From: Haemophilus parainfluenzae
GTDB lineage: Bacteria > Pseudomonadota > Gammaproteobacteria > Enterobacterales > Pasteurellaceae
Reading direction: 5' to 3'
Assembly (NCBI RefSeq): GCF_014931415.1
Contig: NZ_CP063121.1
Location: 1,860,001 to 1,924,000, forward strand
DNA length: 64,000 bases
Shown one piece after another: positions 9,339 to 17,093 of this stretch. Made by a program: the position numbers and the translations under genes. Each line of letters opens with the position of its first letter. Position 1 is the stretch's first letter. A model generated the notes under the pieces. It searched no databases, was not told the origin of the DNA, and was given only the letters and a program-made list of their open reading frames with translations.

Positions 9339-10787
9339 TTAGACCGCACTTTGTACATAAATATATTTATCGTTTTCTCTTATAAATTCAAAAAGATGCG
9401 TAATGCAATTCGGGGCATCTAAATCTTGATGAGAAACAAATAAAAGCTGCGTTTTACTATTATTAACAAGTTGTTCGATAAAATGTTTCACTAACTTGCG
9501 ATTTAACCCATCAAGCCCTTGGAAAGGCTCATCTAAAATTAAAACAGGTGGATGCTTAACCATCGCTCGTGTGATTAAAAGCAAACGTTGCTGCCCCCAA
9601 GAAAGTGAACGAAATGGCGTTTTTGCTAAATGAGTCAGATTTAAACGAGCTAACCACTGCATGGCTTTCAAACGAATTGCCTCTGGCACTTGTTGATAAA
9701 TCCCAATACTGTCAAAAAAGCCAGAAATAATCACGTCAAGCACAGAACAATTCACACGATAATCTAAATGCAGTTGGCTGCTTACGTAACCAATCTTTTG
9801 TTTGATATCCCAAATGGTTTCACCTGAACCTCGTTGTTTACCAAAGATCACCACATGATTCGCAAATGCTTGAGGATGATCACCTGTAATCAAAGAAAGT
9901 AAGGTAGACTTCCCTGCACCATTTGGTCCTTTAATCCACCAATTTTGATGAGGTTGAACAACCCAGTTTAAATGATCCAAAATGACTTTATCGCCATACT
10001 GGACCGTGACATTTTTAAGCTCAAAGTGCGGTTGGTTTTCAGGTAGTTTTAGTAATGGTGACGTTGGTTCTGGCAAAGCCACATCAACAGATTGCTCCGC
10101 ATAAACTAATTGTTGATAAATACTTTGTTGCTCAATGGATTGGCGTACACCTTCTAATACTAACTCTAAATTTTCCAACATAGCTAAATGAGTCGCTTCA
10201 GCCGGAATATCTGCCAAACGATTAACGATTAGAACGATAGCACATTCTTTTTTTAGTTCGTTCAACATCACCATCCAATCTTTTACTGATTGCTGATCTA
10301 GCCCTTCAAAAGGTTCATCTAAAATTAATAAATCGGGCTTTTGCAATAATGTTTGTGCCAATAAGACTTTTCGTGTTTCCCCAGTAGAAAGTTTGATAAA
10401 GAAACGATCTAAGAGATAAGTAATCCCTAATTTTTCTGCAATTTGTTCACAAAAAGTGAGTTCCGTGCTGCCATTTAAAATGGTTTCTCTTGCCGTTTTA
10501 CCAAAGAAATCTGGATCGGTATCATCGTTGTTTAAATTCTTTAATGTGGCTTCAAGAATTTCTCGTTGTTTTTCAAAAGAAAAGGAGTGAACACGTTTGA
10601 AGGAATTATGGTACTCCCCTTCCTGTAAAGGTAACTCATTTTGCAAAGCTAAAGCAAACGCCGATTTCCCACTCCCATTACTGCCTACCACAACCCAATA
10701 TTGTTGTGGCTCAATCGCAAAGTGCGGTAAGTTTAAGGTCTGTTTTCGATAAAGCTTAAATTTTGCTTGCTGAATTAAAAGTGCCAT
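9339..10787 (-). CDS. modF: ModF-like double ABC ATPase
   Basis: Cytoplasmic protein of 482 aa made of two fused ABC ATPase domains with no membrane part. Walker A motifs are GSNGSGKSAF (near residue 34) and GPNGAGKSTL (near 287); signature motifs are LSTGETRKVLL and LSWGQQRLLL; Walker B motifs are PDLLILDEPFEGLD and PVLILDEPFQGLD. Length and arrangement match E. coli ModF (older name PhrA, 490 aa), whose function is not firmly known despite its position near the mod genes. Here it is about 17 kb away from modABC, next to sstT. It is therefore annotated by similarity, not by context. Confidence 0.8.
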   Translation of the reverse strand: MALLIQQAKFKLYRKQTLNLPHFAIEPQQYWVVVGSNGSGKSAFALALQNELPLQEGEYHNSFKRVHSFSFEKQREILEATLKNLNNDDTDPDFFGKTARETILNGSTELTFCEQIAEKLGITYLLDRFFIKLSTGETRKVLLAQTLLQKPDLLILDEPFEGLDQQSVKDWMVMLNELKKECAIVLIVNRLADIPAEATHLAMLENLELVLEGVRQSIEQQSIYQQLVYAEQSVDVALPEPTSPLLKLPENQPHFELKNVTVQYGDKVILDHLNWVVQPHQNWWIKGPNGAGKSTLLSLITGDHPQAFANHVVIFGKQRGSGETIWDIKQKIGYVSSQLHLDYRVNCSVLDVIISGFFDSIGIYQQVPEAIRLKAMQWLARLNLTHLAKTPFRSLSWGQQRLLLITRAMVKHPPVLILDEPFQGLDGLNRKLVKHFIEQLVNNSKTQLLFVSHQDLDAPNCITHLFEFIRENDKYIYVQSAV

Positions 10788-10807
10788 TCTCTTTCCTTTA
10801 AAAACAA

Positions 10808-10829
10808 AAGGCGAGCAATTGCCCGCCTT
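10808..10829 (-). terminator. Terminator after sstT
   Basis: Near-perfect self-complementary 22-base stem around GCAATTGC with one A-C mismatch, followed on the minus strand by TTTTGTTTTT. Confidence 0.75.
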
Positions 10830-10844
10830 ATTAGATTAATTTAA

Positions 10845-12086
10845 TTAACCGTTTTTACGCTCTTCTTCCATACATACTGCCGCAGTAAATAATACGTCAG
10901 TTGAAGAATTTAGCGCGGTTTCTGTTGAGTCTTGTAAGATACCAATCACAAAACCTACACCGATCATTTGTGCCGCGATGTCATCACTGATACCAAATAA
11001 GCTACAAGCTAATGGGATTAATAATAATGAACCACCTGCCACACCAGAAGCACCACATGCACAAAGCGCCGCCACAATACTTAATAACACCGCACTGATG
11101 AAAGATACTTCGATGCCTAATGTATGAACAGCTGCTAAGGTTAATACAGTAATGGTAATTGCCGCACCCGCCATATTGATATTTGCACCTAATGGAATTG
11201 CCACAGAATAGGTTTCTTCATCAAGATTTAAGCGTTTTGCTAATTCAATGTTTACAGGAATGTTTGCTGCAGAACTACGTGTAAAGAATGCCGTTACACC
11301 ACTTTCTCGTACACAAGTCCAAACTAATGGATATGGATTACGACGAATTTTCCAATAAACGAGAATTGGATTAAGTACAAAGGCAGTAAATAGCATTGTA
11401 CCGATTAACACGAATAATAAGTGAACATATCCACCTAACGCAGATAAACCTTTGTCAGATAATGTTTCAGCCACTAAACCGAATACACCGAAAGGTGCAA
11501 ATGAAATAATCACGTGAACAATTTTAGAAATGCCTTCTGCAAAATCAGCCACCACTTGTTTAGTTGCATCTGATGCATAACGAAGGGCTAAACCTAAACC
11601 GATAGACCACGCTAAAACACCGATAAAGTTTGCTTTGAAAATTGCATTTAATGGGTTATCCACCACATTCAATACTAAAGCAAGCATCACTTGGCCAACA
11701 GATTGAGGCGCTGAACTCGCATCCTCTTTTACTGCAAGAGCTACATCTGATGGGAATGCCATACTTGCAATTACTGCAGCCACAGCCGCTAAGAAAGTAC
11801 CCAAAAGATAAAGCACGACAATTTCTTTCATGTTGCTTTTAGAACCCACTTTCTTATTAGCGAGTGCTGCCATAACAAGGAAGAAAATTAAAATTGGTGC
11901 AACGGCACGCAATGCTTTAACAAAAATTTGACCGAGCACACCAAAGCTAGATGCAAGATCAATACCTGCTGAATTTTTTACACTCTCATTCACCAACGCA
12001 ACAAGGATCCCGAGTACCAAACCAACGGCAATTCGTTTTACCAAATTACCTTGGAACAAAAAATGAAATAAACGTGATGTATTCAT
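10845..12086 (-). CDS. sstT: Serine/threonine:sodium symporter
   Basis: Dicarboxylate/amino acid:cation symporter family protein of 413 aa that imports L-serine and L-threonine with Na+. Visible hallmarks are the multiple hydrophobic helices, the re-entrant serine-rich motif [19 protein letters not shown] (near residue 270) and the [20 protein letters not shown] segment, both typical of SstT. It sits alone between terminators and is divergent from the SOS-controlled gene; the 272-base gap between them must carry both promoters. Confidence 0.92.
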   Translation of the reverse strand: MNTSRLFHFLFQGNLVKRIAVGLVLGILVALVNESVKNSAGIDLASSFGVLGQIFVKALRAVAPILIFFLVMAALANKKVGSKSNMKEIVVLYLLGTFLAAVAAVIASMAFPSDVALAVKEDASSAPQSVGQVMLALVLNVVDNPLNAIFKANFIGVLAWSIGLGLALRYASDATKQVVADFAEGISKIVHVIISFAPFGVFGLVAETLSDKGLSALGGYVHLLFVLIGTMLFTAFVLNPILVYWKIRRNPYPLVWTCVRESGVTAFFTRSSAANIPVNIELAKRLNLDEETYSVAIPLGANINMAGAAITITVLTLAAVHTLGIEVSFISAVLLSIVAALCACGASGVAGGSLLLIPLACSLFGISDDIAAQMIGVGFVIGILQDSTETALNSSTDVLFTAAVCMEEERKNG

Positions 12087-12275
12087 AATAGTTTTAAATG
12101 AAGATTAAGTTGAACTTCAGATCGTTACGATCCACCGAAACACGATAAAGATAGCTCAAATTTTATTTAAAAGAAAATTTTTTCTTTATTATTTTGCTAA
12201 AAAATTGAACTTTTTAAGCTAGGAATGAATTTTTTCTAAAATTTTCGCCTATAAAAAAATTTTTTCTATGCCCTA

Positions 12276-12305
12276 TTGACATACTGTATCTAACCACAGT
12301 ATATT
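12276..12305 (+). promoter_or_regulatory. Sigma-70 promoter of the UmuD-like gene
   Basis: Perfect -35 TTGACA (12276-12281), 18-base spacer, and TATATT -10 (12300-12305), 54 bases before the start codon. The LexA box occupies nearly the whole spacer. Confidence 0.8.
12284..12299 (+). promoter_or_regulatory. LexA (SOS) box
   Basis: CTGTATCTAACCACAG matches the gamma-proteobacterial LexA consensus CTG-N10-CAG exactly and lies between the -35 and -10 elements, where bound LexA would block RNA polymerase. A second, weaker box with one mismatch (CTGTATAAACAACCAC, 12309-12324) starts 25 bases downstream, as in tandem-operator SOS genes. Confidence 0.85.
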
Positions 12306-12358
12306 ACCCTGTATAAACAACCACTGATTAAAAACTCATTAACTAAAAGGAACACAAG

Positions 12359-12808
12359 ATGATGAACTACGCAAATACAGTTGCACAAAATGATATGACG
12401 TTTTCTTATCATCCTATGCCATTTTTCAATGATGTTGAAAGTAAATCGACATTTAATAAAAAATTAGATCTCAACCTTTATTGCATCAAACGTCCACAAC
12501 AAACTTGCTTTATTCGTGTTACCAATCCGAATATGCTTGCTTGGGGAATTGAAATGGGCGATATGTTAGTGGTTGAAAAAAATGACAGCCTTTTCATTGG
12601 TGATCTTGTTGTATTGGAAAAACAAGACGAATTCCATATTTATGAATTTGCCGGTGTAAGCGGTAATGAATTTGTATTCATGGCATTAGATTCTAAAGTG
12701 GAAAATATTAAAACAACACAATGGACAAACCTTCCATTAGTTGGCACAGTGACGAATACCATCCATCAAATGAAACCAAGAAGAGACTTAATGAAATTTG
12801 CAGCTTAA
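12359..12808 (+). CDS. UmuD-like S24-fold protein lacking catalytic residues
   Basis: Protein of 149 aa that aligns without gaps to the core of E. coli UmuD from KLDLN (residue 35) through FIGDLVVLEKQDEFHIYEF. The LexA/UmuD catalytic serine (GDSM in UmuD, Ser60) is replaced by Asn58 in TNPNML, and the catalytic lysine (UmuD Lys97) by Tyr95. The Cys-Gly cleavage site of UmuD is also absent. It therefore should not self-cleave, yet keeps the fold features WGIEMGDMLVVE and PLVGTV. It has a canonical SOS promoter, an AAAAGGA ribosome site and its own terminator. No umuC or other polymerase gene is adjacent. It might be a constitutive UmuD-like inhibitor or polymerase partner, or a derived SOS regulator; this is inference. 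Confidence 0.7.
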   Translation: MMNYANTVAQNDMTFSYHPMPFFNDVESKSTFNKKLDLNLYCIKRPQQTCFIRVTNPNMLAWGIEMGDMLVVEKNDSLFIGDLVVLEKQDEFHIYEFAGVSGNEFVFMALDSKVENIKTTQWTNLPLVGTVTNTIHQMKPRRDLMKFAA

Positions 12809-12835
12809 GTCTATAATCAGATAATCTAAATAAAG

Positions 12836-12868
12836 AAAAAGTGCGGTTAAAATTAACCGCACTTTTTT
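12836..12868. terminator. Terminator made of two inverted uptake signals
   Basis: AAAAAGTGCGGTTAA / TTAACCGCACTTTTT form a 14-15-bp stem with runs of T on either strand. It serves the UmuD-like gene and the converging NlpC/P60 gene. Confidence 0.85.
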
Positions 12869-12886
12869 ATTGAAATAAAATTGTCA

Positions 12887-13438
12887 TTACATCACACGAC
12901 GAGATTGTGTATAAGTTCTTGACCAGTAATCTTCATCTAATGAGCTAATTGTGACGCCCTGGCTTGAACTTGCATGCATAAATTGGTTATTACCAATATA
13001 AACGCCAACATGATTGTTGCGACGGAAGAACACTAAATCACCTTTACGTAATTCATGTTTTTGAATTTGGTGACCTAAATAGCGTTGTTCTGAGGTTGAA
13101 CGTGGAAGTTCCATACCGTAAGCATCGAGAAAAGCAGTTTGCATAAATGCAGAGCAATCAATACCATGTTTTGAAGTACCCCCCATTCTGTAACGAGTAC
13201 CAACCCATTCGTTATAAACTTGAGCAAGCGCTTTATCACCAATTAAACCTGATTTAGGACGGTTAGTTCTTAATTTAGGGTAAACGCCCCCTTTTTTCCC
13301 ATCTAAACCAGCAATCAAACCCGTTAACTCAGCATCATCACTTTCACTAATCATGCCGTTTTGTGCCTGCCCCGAGTTGTTAGAGCAGGCTGTTGTCAAA
13401 ACAGCCAAACCTACAATAATCAAAATCTTCTTTAACAT
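12887..13438 (-). CDS. mepS: NlpC/P60 lipoprotein, MepS-like murein endopeptidase
   Basis: Outer-membrane lipoprotein of 183 aa predicted to cleave D-Ala-mDAP cross-links during cell-wall growth. The signal peptide ends in LTTAC with Cys18 as the lipidation site. The NlpC/P60 domain starts near residue 75 and shows the catalytic Cys in GIDCSAFM, the His in NHVGVYIG and the third polar residue in FMHASSSQGV. The end, VTISSLDEDYWSRTYTQSRRV, resembles E. coli MepS (Spr) more than NlpC. Orthology to MepS versus NlpC is probable but not certain. Confidence 0.8.
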   Translation of the reverse strand: MLKKILIIVGLAVLTTACSNNSGQAQNGMISESDDAELTGLIAGLDGKKGGVYPKLRTNRPKSGLIGDKALAQVYNEWVGTRYRMGGTSKHGIDCSAFMQTAFLDAYGMELPRSTSEQRYLGHQIQKHELRKGDLVFFRRNNHVGVYIGNNQFMHASSSQGVTISSLDEDYWSRTYTQSRRVM

Positions 13439-13550
13439 AGCTTTTAAATAATAAAAAAATATAAAAACAAAACTGGTCGGATTTTATCAAAAAGTCATTA
13501 TGCCCGCCAGTTTTTATTGAATTTTTATGCAATTTTGTGAGTGAGATCTC

Positions 13551-13583
13551 AAAAAAATAAGGACTACTCAATGAGTAGCCCTT
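13551..13583 (-). terminator. Terminator of the aceE-aceF-lpdA operon
   Basis: Stem AAGGACTACTC / GAGTAGCCCTT with one mismatch and a 3-base loop; on the minus strand it is followed by TTATTTTTTT. Confidence 0.8.
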
Positions 13584-13600
13584 AAAAGGATTAGAGTTGA

Positions 13601-15025
13601 TTATTTTTTCTTCGCTTTTGCATTTGGAAGATCGGTAATTGAACCTTCAAATACTTCAGCCGCAAGACCTACAGATTCATGAAGTGTCGGGTGAGCATGA
13701 ATCGTTAATGCGATATCTTCTGCATCACAACCCATTTCGATCGCAAGACCGATTTCACCTAATAATTCACCACCGTTAGACCCAACGATTGCCCCACCAA
13801 GTACACGGTGAGTATCTTTATCGAAGATTAATTTGGTCATACCTTCTGCACATTCAGATGCAATCGCACGACCAGAAGCAGCCCAAGGGAATTTAGCGAC
13901 TTCGTAATTTAAGCCTTCTTGTTTACATTCTTTCTCAGTTTTACCGACCCAAGCCACTTCTGGTTCAGTATAAGCAATAGAAGGAATGACTTTTGGATCG
14001 AAGTAATGTTTTTTCCCTGCAATCACTTCTGCCGCGACGTGACCTTCATGAACACCTTTATGTGCTAGCATTGGTTGTCCAACGATATCACCAATTGCAA
14101 AGATATGAGGCACATTAGTACGCATTTGTTTATCAACATGAATGAAACCTCGCTCATCTACTTCAACACCTGCTTTACCTGCATCAATCAATTTACCGTT
14201 TGGTGTACGACCGATTGCGACTAATACTGCATCATAACGTTTAGTATCGTTGCATGCTTTACCTTCCATTGAAACATAGATACCATCATCTTTTGCTTCA
14301 ACTGCTGTCACTTTAGTTTCAAGCATTAACTTGAATTTTTTCTCAACTTGTTTGGTGTAGATTGCAACAACATCTTTATCTGCCGCTGGAATCACTTGGT
14401 CAAACATTTCAACCACTTCAACTTCAGAACCTAATGCATGATATACGGTACCCATCTCTAAACCGATGATACCACCACCCATGATTAAAAGTTTTTTCGG
14501 TACTTCTTTTAATTTAAGTGCATCTGTTGAATCCCAAACACGTGGATCTTCATGTGGAATGAATGGTAATTGAATTGGGCGAGAACCCGCTGCGATAATC
14601 GCATTATCGAATTTGATTGTAGTTGGTTTACCATCACGATCACGTGCTACTAATGTATGTGGATCGGTAAACGCCGCTAAACCTTCAACAACGGTGACTT
14701 TACGTTGTTTAGCCATGCCTGCAAGACCGCCTGTTAATTTAGCCACAACCGCTTCTTTACCTGCGCGCACTTCATCTAAATCAATGCGAGGCTCAGCGAA
14801 ATACACACCATTTTTGCTTGCGTGTTTTGCTTCTTCAATTACTTTAGCAACGTGAAGTAATGCTTTAGAAGGGATACAACCTACGTTTAAACATACCCCA
14901 CCTAATGTTGAATAACGTTCAACAAGTACTGTTTCTAAACCTAAGTCCGCACAACGGAATGCCGCTGAATAACCTGCGGGACCAGCACCAAGTACCACAA
15001 CTTGGGTTTTAATTTCTTTACTCAT
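13601..15025 (-). CDS. lpdA: Dihydrolipoyl dehydrogenase (E3)
   Basis: FAD-dependent disulfide oxidoreductase of 474 aa that reoxidises dihydrolipoyl groups of the pyruvate (and 2-oxoglutarate) dehydrogenase complexes with NAD+. Motifs: FAD-binding GAGPAGYSAA at the start, redox disulfide in GGVCLNVGCIPSKAL, NAD-binding GGGIIGLEMG, second FAD motif FAIGDIVGQPMLAHK, and the C-terminal HAHPTLHE with the catalytic His-Glu pair. The ATG at 15025 (MSKEIKTQ) matches the family; a longer upstream reading frame to 15097 does not. Third gene of the pdh operon. Confidence 0.97.
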   Translation of the reverse strand: MSKEIKTQVVVLGAGPAGYSAAFRCADLGLETVLVERYSTLGGVCLNVGCIPSKALLHVAKVIEEAKHASKNGVYFAEPRIDLDEVRAGKEAVVAKLTGGLAGMAKQRKVTVVEGLAAFTDPHTLVARDRDGKPTTIKFDNAIIAAGSRPIQLPFIPHEDPRVWDSTDALKLKEVPKKLLIMGGGIIGLEMGTVYHALGSEVEVVEMFDQVIPAADKDVVAIYTKQVEKKFKLMLETKVTAVEAKDDGIYVSMEGKACNDTKRYDAVLVAIGRTPNGKLIDAGKAGVEVDERGFIHVDKQMRTNVPHIFAIGDIVGQPMLAHKGVHEGHVAAEVIAGKKHYFDPKVIPSIAYTEPEVAWVGKTEKECKQEGLNYEVAKFPWAASGRAIASECAEGMTKLIFDKDTHRVLGGAIVGSNGGELLGEIGLAIEMGCDAEDIALTIHAHPTLHESVGLAAEVFEGSITDLPNAKAKKK

Positions 15026-15116
15026 TTTTACCTCGTAAAAACGTTCAAATTTTTGACCGCACTTGCGATCCTTTCTGTAAGATGTGAGCCTAATCACTCA
15101 CATCTTACCGTGTTAA

Positions 15117-17003
15117 TTACATCACTAAGCGACGTAAGTCAGCTAATACGCCATTGATATAGCTTAAGAAACGAGCACCATCAGCACCATCGATCACACG
15201 GTGGTCGAAAGATAATGATAATGGAAGCATTAAGCGTGGCTCAAATTCTTTACCATTCCATACCGGTTGCATTTCTGATTTAGACACACCTAAAATTGCC
15301 ACTTCTGGTGCATTTACGATTGGCGTAAAGTGAGTTGTACCAATACCGCCTAAGCTTGAAATGGTGAAACAACCACCTTGCATATCAGAACCTGAAAGTT
15401 TACCGTCACGTGCTTTTTTGGAGACTTCCATTAATTCACGAGAGAGTTCGATAATACCTTTTTTGTTCACGTTTTTAAATACAGGTACAACGAGACCGTT
15501 TGGTGTATCTACCGCTACGCCAATGTTGATGTATTTTTTAAGTGTTAATTTTTGACCGTCTTCAGAAATAGAGCTATTGAAACGTGGGAACGCTTCTAAT
15601 GCTTTCGCTACTGCTTTCATAATGAACACAACTGGTGTAATTTTCACATCCAATTTTTGTTTTTCAACAATCTTGTTCTGTTCTTTACGGAATGCTTCTA
15701 AATCTGTGATATCTGTGCGATCGAAGTGAGTAACATGTGGAATCATTACCCAGTTACGATGTAAGTTTGCACCAGAGATTTTGTTGATACGGCTTAATTC
15801 AACTTCTTCCACTTCACCAAATTTGCTGAAGTCAACTTTCGGCCATGGTAATAAACCTAAGCCCGCACCGTTTGCCACACCATTACCCGCTGCTGCTGAA
15901 GATACAGTGCCTGTTTCAAACGCTTTAACAGCGGTTTTCACGTAAGCTTGGATATCTTCTTTTACTACGCGACCTTTACGACCGGTACCTTTTACGCGAT
16001 CAAGGTTAATGCCGTATTCACGCGCTAAACGACGAATCACTGGAGTTGCATGTGCATAGCCTGCGCTTGCAACAACTTGTTCTTGGCTTAAGCCAGATAC
16101 ATTACCTGATTGTGCTGCCGGCGCTGCTGCAGGTGCTGCTTGAGGAGCAGGAGCTGCTGCCGCTGGAGCAGGTGCTGCACCCGCCACTTCAAATTTCATA
16201 ATTAATGAACCAGTTGAAACTTTATCACCTGATTTCACTAAAATTTCTTTTACCACACCCGCAAACGGAGCTGGCACTTCCATTGAGGCTTTATCGCCTT
16301 CAACGGTAATTAAAGATTGCTCTTCAGAAACGCTGTCGCCAACTGCAACCATGATTTCAGTTACGTTAACTTCATCACCACCAATATCAGGTACATTCAC
16401 TTCTTTAATGGCTGAAGCTGTTGGTGCTGCTGCAGGTGCTGCCGCCTGTAGAACTGGCGCTGCGGCTGGTGCTGCACCCGCCACTTCAAATTTCATGATT
16501 AATTTGCCTGTAACCACTTTATCGCCAACATTGATTAAAATTTCTTTTACGACACCAGCAACTGGAGCAGGGACTTCCATTGACGCTTTATCACCTTCAA
16601 CATTGATGATTGATTGGTCAACTTCAACAGTATCACCGACTTTCACCATAATATCTGTCACGTTTACTTCGTCTGAACCGATATCGGGTACATTAACTTC
16701 AACTACACTTGCAGCTGCTGGTGCGGCTGCTGGCGCAGGTGCTGCTGCCGCTGGAGCAGGCGCTGCCGCATCCGCTGACTCTAAAACAAGCATTGGTGTG
16801 CCAGTTGTGACTTTATCACCCACTTTTACTAATACTTCTTTTACCACACCGGCTTCTGGTGCGGGTACTTCCATTGAAGCTTTATCACCTTCAACATTGA
16901 TAATACTTTGATCAGCTGTAATGGTATCACCTACGTTCACCATCACTTCTGTTACGGTAACTTCATCACTACCGATATCAGGAATTTGAATTTGTTTTGA
17001 CAT
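15117..17003 (-). CDS. aceF: Pyruvate dehydrogenase E2, dihydrolipoyllysine acetyltransferase
   Basis: Core subunit of 628 aa that transfers the acetyl group from lipoyl-lysine to CoA. Three tandem N-terminal lipoyl domains are visible, each with the lipoylated lysine in [11 protein letters not shown] (near residues 40, 140 and 240), joined by flexible Ala/Pro linkers. Next come the peripheral subunit-binding domain ([20 protein letters not shown]) and the catalytic domain ending in [16 protein letters not shown] with the active-site His and Asp. Three lipoyl domains is the E. coli arrangement. The near-identical lipoyl units are direct DNA repeats that could recombine to change domain number. 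Confidence 0.97.
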   Translation of the reverse strand: MSKQIQIPDIGSDEVTVTEVMVNVGDTITADQSIINVEGDKASMEVPAPEAGVVKEVLVKVGDKVTTGTPMLVLESADAAAPAPAAAAPAPAAAPAAASVVEVNVPDIGSDEVNVTDIMVKVGDTVEVDQSIINVEGDKASMEVPAPVAGVVKEILINVGDKVVTGKLIMKFEVAGAAPAAAPVLQAAAPAAAPTASAIKEVNVPDIGGDEVNVTEIMVAVGDSVSEEQSLITVEGDKASMEVPAPFAGVVKEILVKSGDKVSTGSLIMKFEVAGAAPAPAAAAPAPQAAPAAAPAAQSGNVSGLSQEQVVASAGYAHATPVIRRLAREYGINLDRVKGTGRKGRVVKEDIQAYVKTAVKAFETGTVSSAAAGNGVANGAGLGLLPWPKVDFSKFGEVEEVELSRINKISGANLHRNWVMIPHVTHFDRTDITDLEAFRKEQNKIVEKQKLDVKITPVVFIMKAVAKALEAFPRFNSSISEDGQKLTLKKYINIGVAVDTPNGLVVPVFKNVNKKGIIELSRELMEVSKKARDGKLSGSDMQGGCFTISSLGGIGTTHFTPIVNAPEVAILGVSKSEMQPVWNGKEFEPRLMLPLSLSFDHRVIDGADGARFLSYINGVLADLRRLVM

Positions 17004-17093
17004 GTTATCTTACCTTTAAAAAAACACAGTTAAAATCAACCGCACTTTATTTGTAGATGATCCTGTGCGTTTTAGCGCACAGGATATTGTTTA

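Noticed and set aside
15026..15097. N-terminal extension of lpdA
   Set aside because: The extra 24 residues are not seen in the family and cross an uptake signal; MSKEIK at 15025 is the normal start.
16351..16911. Long plus-strand reading frame of 186 codons opposite aceF
   Set aside because: It mirrors the three lipoyl-domain repeats and Ala/Pro linkers; composition is Ala/Thr/Ser-rich without a ribosome site or known domain.
15117..17003. Tandem similar segments suspected as a repeat array or CRISPR
   Set aside because: They are the three lipoyl domains of E2 within one reading frame.
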